Shown: positions 12,835-24,558 of the stretch, piece by piece
Layout of the letters: each line of letters starts with the position of its first letter
Numbering within the stretch: the first letter of the stretch is position 1
Source of the DNA: Zopfochytrium polystomum
Lineage: Eukaryota > Chytridiomycota > Chytridiomycetes > Chytridiales > Chytridiaceae
DNA length: 64,000 nt
Assembly (NCBI GenBank): GCA_025765615.1
Contig: JAIVFJ010000072.1
Location: 1-64,000, forward strand
Reading direction: 5' to 3'
Made by a program: the position numbers and the translations under genes
Notes under the pieces: model-generated
The model's database searches: none
Seen by the model: the letters and a program-made list of their open reading frames with translations, nothing else
Told to the model about the DNA's origin: nothing

Positions 12835-12893
12835 TCCCTTGATATCCTGATTCTCGTTATCACGGCAGCACGTGATCGGCCCGACTTGTCACA
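12835..12893. promoter_or_regulatory. 59-bp bidirectional promoter with E-box
   Basis: This is the whole interval between the start codons of the WD40 gene (-) and the long helical-repeat gene (+). At 12869-12874 it holds a palindromic CACGTG core. On the minus strand it reads ATCACGTG, which matches the RTCACRTG consensus of Cbf1-type bHLH factors. No TATA box is visible. If true translation starts lie further inside either gene, the interval would be longer. Confidence 0.5.
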
Positions 12894-15800
12894 ATGTCAC
12901 GATCGCCCGCGATGTCCTCGGCCGCATCCGTTTCTCTGCCCTGCCTGAGGCACGCTGATCCTGCCGAGGCAGCCGATGGCAGCGCAAGAGCTTCAGATAG
13001 AGGCTACGAGCCATTTGCGGATGCTATACGATCCGTCCTTCTCGGCATTGCTGCGCTCGACGGACGACCTGCTGCAGACCAACTTAGGAGCGAACTGCCA
13101 GTTCCGGCCGCCCAGGCATCGTTGGGGCAACTTGCACACCTTGATCGAATTGTTCAGATTTCCAATCATATTTACGATTCCCAGTCGGCTTTCGACAAGC
13201 CGAGTACCTCCACATGTGAGCACATTGCATATGCCCGGTTCAGTCTAATGGACACTCGCACAACGCGCAGCTGGGGAACTTCCTGGAATTTACTACTTGA
13301 TCAATCCCTTCGCTGGAAGAGAACTCCATGATGCCATCAACCTTGTTTCGCCTCGTCGATTCACTTGGACCCACATAATGGAGGCTCTAGAGAAGGGTAC
13401 TTTAGACGGTCTCTTCGACATGCGGTTCGTTTGTTTCCTTACATCGAACCCCACTGATTAAGATGATAGACCCACCTTTCCAGAACGGCATGCAGTGGAG
13501 CAAATGATACTCTCTTTGGTCTTCTTGACTATGCACAGCCAAAGTACTTGCAATGCACCCGCAGCGAAAGCTCTCTTTGGCGAGACAATCACGAGGATAT
13601 TGCGAAAGGTATGTGCTTTTGAAGACGAATGGATGGACCACCAACTATGCCTGTAGGAGCTTCCTCTCCAACGTGGTAGCACACTTTCGACCAACCTTTG
13701 GTGGGACGTTTTCCGATTCAAGTCGGTCCGCTTTAGACCAGCGGGAGATTCAGTGTGAGAGTTTTCAGAAATCCATCAGCCAGGTTCTTAAAGAATTTGC
13801 CTAGCCGTGACCACTTCTGGCTTGAGCAGCTTGAAAAGATTCGGCTCGATCAAGCCGCCTCGGACGGTTTGATAAGACGCACTCCTCAATCTCCGCCGCT
13901 TTCGAGTGTTGAGATGAAAAGATTGAGCAACTTACTCTCATCGAGCCTCTATACGGCCGTGGATTTCGCCAAGTCCTGCCCCACAATTGTAAGACATTTT
14001 GGTGTATTATGATTCCTCTAACGAAACCGGTTCAATAACTGGAGGCCGTGGCAAACCTTGAGATTCTTTCCGAGTACGCCAACCAACTGCCCTTGAACTG
14101 GTTTACGACTGCGATTTTGGACTTCGCTCTAGATGTTCTAGATCAGTGGAGTGGTCCGAATAGTCCGCAACAAAAAGGTTTCGTGTTAGATTCGGGTCAC
14201 GCTCTCAAGTTTTTGGCCGCGTGGCTCCGGAAAGCTGGTTTGTGTTGGCTTGACCTGTATCATTCTGTCGACCTGATCATATGTAGACGTGACAAAGACC
14301 GACAGACGTGCAAACCGCACGCTGGAAATCGTCGCATCGGGCGTTGAATCAGCAAAACCTGCGGTGACTCCATCAGTTACATGGATTGTGGCGGCACTCA
14401 ATTGCTTAAGCGCGCTTTACGGTAAGAAATATGATTGGAGAATTCTGCCGTGATCTCACTCGATTTAAAGCAAAACTCGAAGAGAATATGAAAACGCTCA
14501 TTCTTACAACGTTGTACGAGCTTCTCAGCAAACTTTTACCCGTTGTCGAGTAAGAATTTGCCTTCTGTTAACCGTGTCTCATGCCTGAGTTAGGGAGTCC
14601 CGAATTGACGATGTGTTTCCCGCACTGGCCAACTTGCTAATATCAGTGAAGCCATCAGAGTTGGGAATTCTCTCGCAGAAATCGGTTTCAGCCATGATTT
14701 TGGCCAATCCTGATTTGCCTGACCGAGACAGCTGCATACTAGAACGGGCGATGAAGATGTGCCTGTTGTTCGAGCACTCAGTTAGAGCCCGATGGAACGC
14801 CTCGCATGTGGAAGCCCGACCACAGAAGTCGATTGGATGGAGAGCATGGTTCCTTTCAAAATTGAAAGCTTCGGAGGGGCCGGTGCGATTATCGAATCAA
14901 CTTCCGGAGTGGCTCGCCAGCATCTTGTCTTCCGTCAGTGAAATCAACGGTCTTCAAAGCAACAATGGTTTGTTTGCATGGCTCTTTGGTGTGCTTCCCT
15001 AAGTTAAGTGCAGAGAACGATTGCATTGCGAGGCTATCACTATTGCTTGGCACCTGGTGCGTCTCATCGTTTTCAATAACGAACAATAACTCTGTTTAGT
15101 CGTGGATTTACTACATCGAAAGCACCTGCTGGAAGTGAAAATCGTCTGGCCGAACCTAAAGATCTGATGGAGACTTTAATCGCAAGTCTTACAGAGCAGC
15201 TGGCTGTAAGCTTGGGCATTTGCTCTCTCAACAGTCCCCTATGTACGTCACTCAGATAGGAGCTACACACGGGACTAATTCTTCCCAGCCTATCAGGTGA
15301 TGGTATCCCTTTCAGCCTCCCAAATTTTTTCCGCCAAGCCGATCCAAGATTTTCAAGGACTGCCTTACGACTTCAAGGTTTGCCGACTGTGCCTTTGTTT
15401 CGCTTTCCATGCTAAACTCACTCACAACGGTGCCAAAGCTTCTTTTGAAAGTCTGCCTGAATGTTCTCCTCTTCCACCCTCAGGCCCTAGCAACAGACAA
15501 TTCTCCAGAAGCTGATAGACTCCTGCAAGGGGACATTGCTGGACTCTCCCGACTGTGCGGTGGTCTCGCAGCGCTTTGCTGGGCTGCGGGAGACGGCAAG
15601 TCAGTTGCTGAGGCAGCAGAGTGCCTAGCGAATTTCTCCTGTGGAGTTCAGGGGCTGCTCAATGCACGTGTCCAAAGTGGCAACATTCCAAACACAGCGC
15701 CGCAAACCACTAGGACATCCCCCAGCTTCTTCAATTTGGCATTGTTTGGAGTCACTATGGTTGTTCAGCAAATAATTGAAACGATTGTCGATGTTCCGGT

Positions 15801-17406
15801 CGACTTCGAGGACTCAATCGAAGACACGTGGACCGCCACGGCGGTTGCGGAGTTAGATATCATCAGCTCAGCGCTCCGCTCGTTGTCTTATCTGCATGGC
15901 ATCACACTGAACTTTGGATTTGACGGTTTCAAGGCGTGGAGGGATGTGCTAGACGCTTGCACCGAAAGACTAGTCCTGCTCACATCTGATGACTCTGAAA
16001 AGGCCGTTCCCCCGGTGTCGAAAATACTTCTATTACTCTTGCCATTATACAAGGACGAGTTTGGTTTGTCTCAAAAAGTTGTCAATGCGAGCACTGACGT
16101 TTATCTCAGTGTCCTCCTCTGAAAAGGACAAATCCGAGCTGCTCTTTGCCCTACAAGTAACTCGTCGACTTTTCCGTCACATTCCACCTCAGACGATGGA
16201 GAATGAGGTGTTTCCCAGACTGTTTCCGTATTTCACGTACAATCTTCCGAAGGATTTGGCAAAAGAGACCTGGAAACCCTCGAACAGTGACAGTGACTTG
16301 CTTGAATTCTCCCATGAGCTAGCCGTGTCCCTTTTCAAGAATGTTCATAAATTCAGAGATTTTGTCACGGCGTTTTCACCTTGGTACACGGAGACGCTCG
16401 TTTCGGTGAGAATCATGACAGCGATTGCGGTTTGATTTCTGACGGGAAACAGGCATTTCCCGAATTCATCGATCTGAGTTTACTCAGACGGTCCTACTCT
16501 TACATGGTGAAGTCACTTTCGTCACTCTCTGGACCACAACGACGAGTCCGACTGCCCTCTGAAGAAGATGCAGATGAATTTGCCGTTGATGCCGAAACGG
16601 TGACCGAACCAGCGCCTGCCGATAGCTTCTCTGTGGATTTTATCAACCGCCCGTCGTCGGAACCGCGGGTGCGTCGCTCTGAAGAAGAAGCCGACGATGA
16701 CGAACCAGAAAACAGCGATTCCGTGAACGAATCGATGCCGTCGAGACATGGCGAAGATCCTTGGATTGGAGAGCAACTGGCTTGGAACTGCGCGTATCGC
16801 TTGATTGAAGAGGTTGAGTCGTTGACGGAGCAAATCAAGGCGCTGGAAAAATCCGGTGAGCAGGCTGTGCCCGCCTCTCCCAAGCGAGGCGAGGGGAGGT
16901 TCGCCGAGATTCTCAACGCGGCGCCCGCCTCCGTCAAACTGCGCGTCCGCCGCGAGGGTCTGCTCGTTGCAACGTTTGATCAAATTCGAACAATCGGCCT
17001 CTTTCAGCTGGAGACACTTCTTCGTTCGATTCGCGGTCTTTTGCTCTATGGCTCTGCGTCAAGCGGGGATTTGACTGTTGCTGAGACCGTTCGGGAATTT
17101 TTGCGCAGAGCAAAGTCCGGACAAGCTGCCACAGATGCGTTTGGAATCGGCGTTCAGAGCGACGCCGACCGGTCTGAAATGTGGAAAATGCTCTATGGAA
17201 CAGTGGGACACAGTCGGGGCTTTGATCAGGTGCGGCGGGTGCGGTGCGTGCAGTGGTACTTGGAGCTGCGGAGGGATGCAATGGCGTTAAGGCAGTCGCT
17301 GGAAAAATGGCGCAGCAAAGGAGAGAGTTCACTCTCGAGCGTTGGGAATGGGGCCACAAATCATGCTCCGTTACCTCCGGGACACCCTTTGCGCGCTCGC
17401 TTATGA
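12894..17406 (+). CDS. Long helical-repeat protein, possibly Pex8-like
   Basis: A chain of short exons with protein-like, alpha-helical sequence runs from ATG 12894 to TGA 17404-17406. Junctions checked by phase are introns 13216-13270, 13397-13483 (alternative donor at 13425), 13609-13656, about 13755-13804 and 13989-14044. A further one lies near 14238-14286. Segments such as ILSEYANQLPLNWFTTAILD and LFALQVTRRLFRHIPP suggest HEAT/ARM-like helices, without a signal peptide or clear membrane span. A stretch near 16310-16520 (SPWYTETLVAFPEF, then LLRRSYSYMVKSL) resembles the peroxisomal importomer protein Pex8. The protein ends in ARL, which fits the PTS1 consensus, and Pex8 carries such a signal. 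An acidic linker (EEADDDEPE) precedes the last 200 residues. At well over 1000 residues it is longer than yeast Pex8, so the family call is tentative while the gene itself is clear. Confidence 0.6.
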
Positions 17407-17464
17407 AAAATGGGGAAAATCAACAAAAAAAAAAAAAAAAAAAAATCTCGGGCACACATCTGAC
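17407..17464. other. 58-bp spacer with A21 tract
   Basis: Between the stop of the preceding + gene and the next ATG on the same strand there are only 58 bp, of which 17425-17445 is an uninterrupted A run. The 3' end of one transcript and the start of the next must be packed here or overlap. Confidence 0.7.
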
Positions 17465-18241
17465 ATGTCGCCCAGTGCGATCAAAGTGGCAGCAGCTGGC
17501 TGCCGGAGCCTATGGAAGGCCCATCTCGGTGGCAGCGAGTGGCGGACGCCGCTCACTGCGAGGGCAGTTTGTGTTGCTGGTCTAACGAGATCGATGGCTA
17601 TTCCTCTCTGTCGTCAATTTAGCGATCAGAGTAGCAGGAGCGACGGCAGGAACACCGATCGTCGGGCGGAAACGGCGGACTCCCATCCGGCAACCGACAC
17701 AGCCGCGACGGCACAAGCACACTACCACGCACCGCCAGCACCACCGGCAGCGCCAGACACATCCTCAGCGGCGCCAGGCGCAGCTCAGGTCGTTCTCCGG
17801 ACGGTGAACGGCCCGGAGATTGAGTTTTCGAGCGCGGCGGCGGCGACAGAGCCGCAGGTGCAGAGGGCGGTGATGGAGGCGATCGCGGCGGCGCCGGCGG
17901 CCAAGGCCGTGTACGACGACTACCACGCGTACATTCGGAGGCGGCGGTACGTCGACGAGCGGGGCGAACCTCTGAGCGACGCGGCGGCGGTCAAAATGAT
18001 GCAAGACCCCGTTGTCCAGCAAAAGAACGCGAACGTCCGGGCGGCGCTGTTTGCGGCGGGGATTCTCCAGCATCGGGTGGCACCGGCAACAGAGGCCGGG
18101 CAGGACCGCTTTGGAGGGCTGGCCGGGGGCAAAGTTCGGCTGGTTCAGGCGGCGGGCAGCAATCCGAAGCCCCTGGACGAACCGTTCTGGATTAGGCTGG
18201 GGCGCCGACTGTCGTGGGGTGGGAAGCCGCTTGTCCAGTAG
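17465..18241 (+). CDS. Predicted mitochondrial protein of unknown function
   Basis: A single-exon frame of 258 residues. I chose the ATG at 17465 (MSPSAIKVAAAGCRSLWK). The frame stays open upstream, but that stretch encodes a poly-Lys from an A tract and is better read as leader. The first 55 residues are rich in Arg, Ala and Ser, poor in acidic residues, and contain LTRSMAIPLCRQFS, which fits a mitochondrial presequence. A Pro/Ala linker follows. The conserved-looking part starts at VVLRTVNGPEIEF and has helices EPQVQRAVMEAIAAAP and AKAVYDDYHAYIRRRRYV. The end is basic (FWIRLGRRLSWGGKP). No family recognised. Codon use is strongly GC-rich, with Ala runs from GCG. Confidence 0.7.
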   Translation: MSPSAIKVAAAGCRSLWKAHLGGSEWRTPLTARAVCVAGLTRSMAIPLCRQFSDQSSRSDGRNTDRRAETADSHPATDTAATAQAHYHAPPAPPAAPDTSSAAPGAAQVVLRTVNGPEIEFSSAAAATEPQVQRAVMEAIAAAPAAKAVYDDYHAYIRRRRYVDERGEPLSDAAAVKMMQDPVVQQKNANVRAALFAAGILQHRVAPATEAGQDRFGGLAGGKVRLVQAAGSNPKPLDEPFWIRLGRRLSWGGKPLVQ

Positions 18242-18758
18242 TCGAACAAAAATGAATGAGCAATGTGCAGTCAGTCGGTGGACAGGTTTCACGCTTTCGT
18301 TTTTGGGGGGGGTTTTTTTTGATCATCGGTTGCCGAAAGGCAAAGGCAAGGGTAGTGAGACGTGGGGCCGGGGGTTGTTTGGAGGGCCAGCTGCTCACGC
18401 GACCATTGTTGACCCGACACATGTTGAGCGCTTTTGTCGACCTTCACTGCGTGGAACAACTGCAACCGGCCAGCCAGCCGGCAAGCCAGTCAGTGGATGG
18501 AGCCACCCACCCAAGTGCAAGCGCGAGCAGCGTGCGCGTGTGCAGAGGCGGTTTGAATGAGCTGGCTGCCGCCGCGCCGACGCCGCCGCCGCTGCCGGCC
18601 GTATGGGATCGAGCGAGCGCGCGGTGCACAGCCTTGATTGACTTCATATGCGATGCATGAAGCGATTAAACTGTCCATTCTTGTGTCACAGTCACGAAAA
18701 AAATGTTTCTGTTTTCCAATGGGAAAAGCAACGATGGCGGGACCATGGAGGAAAGAGC

Positions 18759-18759
<1 letters not shown>

Positions 18760-18803
<44 letters not shown>

Positions 18804-18829
18804 GAGACAGACAGAGAGACAGACAACAC
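18760..18829. repeat. (CAGA)n microsatellite
   Basis: About 17 tetranucleotide units of CAGA with a few CAGAGA interruptions lie between two + strand genes. The unit matches the array at 6780-6852. Confidence 0.9.
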
Positions 18830-19214
18830 AAGCAATTAAAAGACAAGGAATTTTTATTGACGGCGTTCGCCTTCCCAATCAGGCAGAAAGCCGCCTTGCT
18901 TTCATTTGAGAACTGCACAGGAACCCCCATCAGAAAACGAAAAGGCAAGGGACCAATCAGGGGGGCAGCGGGACAGTTGGGAGTGCCAGCGCGACAGACA
19001 GACAGGCAGGCAGGCAGAAAGGCAGACAGACACAGAGCGTGAGAGTTCTCCTTCTTTCTCACTTTGTGAAAAAAAAAACAAGAAAAGAGAAAATGAATCT
19101 TCCCGCCAGCCCCTCTGGGGCTGGAACAATAAAAAAAAAAATAAAAAATAAAAAGAGAAAATGAATGTCCAAATAAATACACGCACCACCCGCGCGCTCG
19201 CTCACACTGGCACT

Positions 19215-19267
19215 CCACACACACACACGCACACACACACACACACACACTCTCTCTCTCTCTCTCT
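19215..19267. repeat. Compound (CA)n-(TC)n microsatellite
   Basis: A CA dinucleotide run with one G interruption at 19215-19250 is directly followed by a TC run at 19251-19267, about 245 bp upstream of the WSC/oxidase start codon. Confidence 0.9.
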
Positions 19268-19510
19268 GTCCAACCAACCCCCCCTCCACACCCCCTTGCC
19301 CTCTCTCGCTGCCTGCCCACACTCTCGACGGACGGACGGTTCTAGATCAGAGAGTATTCCTAGACCCGGCCGTTTAGACTGCTAGACGCCGCAGCCTCAA
19401 GGCCAAGAAGGGCGCTGCTGCTGCTGGGAACTAGACGGACGAACCCACAACAACTACACACACAGACTGACAGACTCCTTCTGCATTTTTAAAGCGAGAC
19501 AGCAAGGGCA

Positions 19511-22500
19511 ATGGCTGGCGTAGCGAGTCCTGGCCCCAACCTTATAAACGGTACAACGTCGTCTTGGAGTCCGTTGGGATGCCTTTATGATGCGGTCAAC
19601 GGCGCTCCGCGCACGCTCGCCAATGGCCTTGGAGGTGGAGCTACAGTCACTTCCTGCATTGACCTTGCGGCTAAAGGCGGATTCCGGTACGCCGGGCTCG
19701 AGTACGGCGGAGAGTGAGTTGCACGCTAAGTGCTTGTTTTTTTAAATTACAATAACTTCTCACCTTATTCTCTTCTTCGCCAGATGCTGGGCCGGAAATT
19801 CGTTTACCAACACGACGAATGCAAAAGCACCGCCAGCGGACTGCAACGTTCCCTGCACGGCCAACGTAACACAAACATGCGGTGCGGGAAACCGGCTCTC
19901 GGCCTACTTTCTAGTTAACGTAAGGAGACTTTTCTGTCGATACGAAGATTACACCTTAGTTAAACGATGAATCGTGCTGTTTGCTTGTCGACGCGAAACA
20001 GTACACATTAGCCCAGACCTCGTCCTTCGTCGCGCCTGCCGCGGCCCAGCTTCCGACTGGCTGGTCCGTTTTCGGGACTGGGTGCGTGACCGACGCGGTG
20101 AATGGAAACCCACGCACCCTGTCGAACGGGTTTGGCGGTGGCTACACAATCGAAACCTGCGCAACCGCAGCAAGCGGCGGCGGATACACTTTCTTTGGGC
20201 TCGAGTACGGCGGGGAATGCTGGGCCGACACGACCCTCCGAAACACGACCAACGTCGACGCACCGTTGACTGATTGCTCCATGGCGTGCACTGCCAACAC
20301 GCAAGAAATATGTGGTGCCGGAAATCGTCTCTCCATCTACAAGAGCACGGCGGCAGTGGTGACTCCAACTACCACTGCAACAACTGCAACAGCGCAACCG
20401 ACGACGAAAACGCTACCAGCAGGAGTCACGGTCCTCGGCACTGGCTGCATGACCGACGCCGTGAATGGTGCCCCCCGAACATTTGCACAAGGACTGGGCG
20501 GCGGCAGTACGATCGAGACTTGCTTCGCAGCCGCAACGGCCGGAGGTTACACTCTTTTTGGGCTCGAGTACGGCGGCGAATGCTGGGCCGACTCTTCTTT
20601 CAGGAACAACACGAATGTCGACGCCCCGCTGTCGGACTGCAGCATGCCTTGCAACAGCGACGCCACCGAAAAGTGTGGAGCCGGCAACCGCCTGTCGGTG
20701 TACCGGATCGCATCTACCCCTGCCGGCACAACCTCTTCCACCTCTTCGCCGGCCTCAACGACAAGCCCTGCAGCTAACCTGCTCCCGGCAGGCGTCACCG
20801 TCCTTGGCACAGGGTGCATGCTGGACGCTGTAAACGGTGCCCCAAGGACCTTTTCGCATGGCCTCGGCGCCGGCTTCTCCATCGCCTCATGCTACACTGC
20901 TGCTGCTTCTGCCGGGTACCTCCTGTTTGGTGTCGAGTACGGTTCCGAATGCTGGGCGGACACCGCGTTCCGCAACATCACCAACGTGGACGCACCTCTT
21001 TCGGATTGCAGCTTCCCGTGCACCGCCGACCCCACAGCGAAATGCGGAGCTGGAAGCCGTCTTTCCGTCTTTCAAGCGGCGGCACCAATCACGGTCCAGC
21101 CAACTCCGACTTCCACTGCTACCGGGGGCAGCACCACCCCGACGAACATACCACAGCCCAACAATATTCCTACGACCTGGGCTGCCGTTGGCTGCTACAC
21201 TGAAGGAACAAACGGTCGCGCTTTGGTCGGCACCGCTATTGCAGCTCCTGCTGGGGGGATGACAAACTCGTACTGCATTACCCAGTGTGAGGCGGCAGGA
21301 TATACGCTCGCTGGCACGGAATACGCAAATGAATGCTATTGTGCAAACGACGTTCGCAACTCCGCCGCCTTTGCCTCTGACCAAACTTCTTGCAACATGG
21401 CCTGCGCTGGAGACGCCACCTCAAAGTGCGGTGGACCCGGACGGCTTTCGTTATTTGGTAAAAAGGACGCAAACGGCGTTGCAAACGTGAAAGTGTGGTC
21501 TCCACCGGCAATTGTCACCGACCCCAACAAGCTGAACGGGTACAAGTACTTGGGCTGTTACAACGATGTGCTTGTTGATGCTCAGGGAGCAGACCACCGC
21601 GCTCTGTCGTGGCAGTGGATCGCAGCAGGCACTTTGACGGTTGGCACCTGTCTTCAGCATTGTCGTCAGTTTGGGTACGACTTTGCAGGGTACGTTCCGT
21701 GGACTGCTTTCTGTTTCCGAATGTTCACTTAATTTGTTTTCTTGCACAGTGTGGAGTATGGACGTGAATGCTACTGTGACACATCGATCTACCCTCTTGC
21801 AGCAGTCCAGCCAAGCACTGATTGTGGCATCCCTTGCGAAGGCGACCCAAGTCAAATTTGCGGCGGCGTCGCAAGGCTGAACGTCTACCAGACAAACGTT
21901 CAAATAACAAACTTTGCTCGACCAACCAATACTGGCAGGTACGAGTACCTGATGGGCGGGGTCTCGGTACCGCTGTTGTCGGCGTTGACGACCAAGAACA
22001 AGATTGTCTTTTTGGACAAGATTGCTGGTAAAGTTTTCGACGATAGTTTTCCTCGTTTTATCAACGTTATCTGACGAACTCTCCCAGGTGGTGAGCCCAA
22101 CGGTACACACGCCTATGAATACGACTATCAGATTACGGATTATCGCCTGGCGTTCCGCGAAATGCACGTATCCACTGACATTTTTTGCGCCGCTGGGATC
22201 ATGCTACCTGACTCTGCGGGCCGCATAATGACTGTTGGTGGGTGGGCTGATATTTCTCTTCAAGGTGTCCGCCTCTACACTCCTACCGGAAGCACAGGCA
22301 TCAACGGGACAACTGACTGGGAGGAAAACTACAACACTTTGCATCTTCAGCTTCAACGCTGGTACCCTTCCATCTTACCGCTCGTCAATGGCTCGTTTGC
22401 TATTTTTGGTGGTGAAATCGGCAGCAATTCAAAGAATCAGCCAAACGTCGAGGTGCTTCCGTACACTGGCGCCGCGCCTGTCGACTTGCCTATTTTGCAG

Positions 22501-23529
22501 AGGACCGACCCGAACAACCTCTATCCATTCGTGTTCACGCTCCCTTCTGGCTCCCTGTTCATTGCCGCATACAACGAAGCAGAGCTCCTTGACCCAATAA
22601 CGTTTGCCACGGTAAAAACTCTGCCCACGATTCCAGGTGCAGCTACTGCCGACGACGGCAACCCGAACGGAAAGGGTGGACGCACCTACCCGATGCAAGG
22701 TTCTGCGACACTGCTTCCATTCTCACCCCCTTACACGGACCCGGCTGTGGTCTTGATTTGCGGAGGCTCGATTGGCGCCGGTGGGACTGCTACTGACAAT
22801 TGCGTGACGACCTCGCCGGACGCTGCTAACCCAACCTGGACGATCGAATTAATGCCATTCAAGCGGCTCATGCCGAACCTGGTGTACCTTCCCGACGGCA
22901 CTATCCTGATTCTGAACGGATGCCAGTTTGGAACTGCTGGATTTGGTCTGGGCCTGGACCCGACGCTGACGGCAGTCCTCTACGATCCAAGCAAGCCAGT
23001 AAATAACCGCATGTCGATCCTTGGCAGCACAATCCTCGCCCGCATGTACCATTCGGAGGCCATCCTCACACACGATGGACGCGTCGTTGTGTCGGGCTCG
23101 GACCCGCAGCAGGCACAGTACCCGGAGCAGCACATCATCGAACAATACCTTCCCCCTTACCTCACATCGGGCGCCCCGCGGCCGACGTTTACCATCGACA
23201 CACTTCCCGCGGAATGGGCGTACGGACAAACTTACACGATCACGGCGACTATCCCGAGCGGCGGCGTTGTCCGCGCCAGCCTCATTTCGCCAGGGGTCAA
23301 CACCCACGGTAACAGCATGGGCATGCGCTTTGCCTGGCTTACGATCACGAAGGTGGGCAACAAGTACCAGGTGACCATGCCACCGGGCCAGCACATTCTT
23401 CCCGCCAACCACTACCTGCTGTTCGTTCTGGACGGCCCGACCCCGTCGGTGGGCCAGTGGATTCGCCTGGGCGGCGATCCAGGCAACATTGGCGCGTGGC
23501 CCAACGTGCAAGGATTCACCCTGCCCTGA
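19511..23529 (+). CDS. Six WSC domains fused to AA5 glyoxal oxidase
   Basis: Five exons with matching phases (19511-19713, 19784-19919, 20002-21689, 21750-22027, 22088-23529) give 1248 residues. The first two thirds carry six WSC carbohydrate-binding modules, each ending near an ECWAD or ECYC motif, a DC..(P/A)C pair and CGAGNRLS. Modules are joined by short Thr/Pro linkers. The C-terminal 500 residues are a glyoxal oxidase/galactose oxidase-type propeller of family AA5. The expected radical-copper ligands are visible: Cys in DIFCAAG, Tyr in QRWYPS, Tyr-His in ARMYHSEA and His in GVNTHGNSMGMR. Such enzymes oxidise aldehydes or alcohols with release of hydrogen peroxide, usually at the cell wall or outside the cell. 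No signal peptide is visible at this ATG, and the preceding 150 bp have no better start. Either an upstream exon is missed or export is non-classical. Confidence 0.93.
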
Positions 23530-24466
23530 CGGACGGCTGGGGGGTCGTCGTAAAGTGCAGCACTCTGACTGCTGATCAATTCGTTTTGTTCTCTGTTTCG
23601 AGGAACTCTCCCTGTCCCTTTTCCTCAACTTCGCCTTTGCACTCGTTAGCACCGCGCTGCGTTTTCTTTCTTTCTTTTTCCTCTCATTCCCACTGTGCCT
23701 ATTCTTTTTTATTAGTTTTATTATTTCTCGTCCTCGAATGGACCGCAAACAGAAAGGACGGACCGCAGTTAGATGGAGGGGCCTCTTTTTTCCGTTGTCG
23801 CCTGCCCGCATTCTCAATTCCCCTTTTTCCCGCTCCAACGCCGCCCCTTTTCATTTGCCCTGCCAGCCTGCCTGCACGCGCACAGAAACACAGTACTAGC
23901 GCTGCCTTCTTGATCTAAGATGAGTATTGGGAATTGTGACACTGCGAGAAAGCAGAAAGCTCAAAAGGCACTCCCCCGCGTTTCGCCGTCGTTGATTCGC
24001 TTGAGTCCAAGCTGCAGCACCACCGCTGTGGAAGATTGCCGATGGCACGCAGCACGGGGTGCAAAAGCGCGTCTGGTCATTTCACCGTGGCCCCGTTGTC
24101 AGTGTGTACTGTACAACTTTGGTCAAAAACCATTTCATGATAAGTATTACTGTGAGTGACGAGGGAGAACGACCAGTCAAACTGAGTGTGGATCTCCTCA
24201 AGAAGATTTTCTTGATGAATGGGGAGAAAATTGACTGTCTGCAGGCCACTGATTTTGATGCATGCACTAGCACGCAGATGTCCCCCACCCCCGTCTCACC
24301 CGACTATCCCCTCCCCCGGAGCGATGGTGAGCCTGAGAGTCTGGATCCTGCACCTGCAAACACAGGTGGGAGGTCAACGTGATCACAACTGGGAAAGGTT
24401 GGGAGTGCAGGCGCAGAGCGGCGGGTTTTCCCTTTGGCTTTGAAGCGGTGGGCGATGACAACGTCT

Positions 24467-24558
24467 GCTCTCCCATGGGCATTGTGAGAACGATAACTGA
24501 CAGTCACAATAGGTTCAGGTCCATCTTGTGCCTCTTGCTGCTAACCAGTCAGTTCCGC
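24467..24558 (+). repeat. Dispersed repeat, copy 1
   Basis: This 92-bp segment matches 49176-49267 in the same orientation with few mismatches. The shared core includes CCCATGGGCATTGTGAGAAC and TTGCTGCTAACCAGTCAGTT. The flanks differ, so it is a dispersed element fragment rather than a local duplication. Confidence 0.85.

Larger units (their letters stand above)
18242..19510. other. Intergenic region dense in simple repeats
   Basis: These 1.27 kb precede the WSC/oxidase gene. They contain a G7/T8 stretch near 18307-18320, a CAGA array at 18760-18829, a second CAGA/CAGG patch near 18995-19035, A-rich patches at 19067-19160 and a CA run followed by a TC run at 19215-19267. The long ORFs here consist of translated repeats and are rejected as genes. 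Confidence 0.8.

Noticed and set aside
18760..19035. CRISPR-like array from repeated CAGA units
   Set aside because: Units are simple tetranucleotides without unique spacers, and the genome is eukaryotic.
18490..19320. 276-codon ORF on - strand
   Set aside because: Its protein is translated CAGA, CA and T repeats (runs of SVCL and VCVC) with no gene-like segment.
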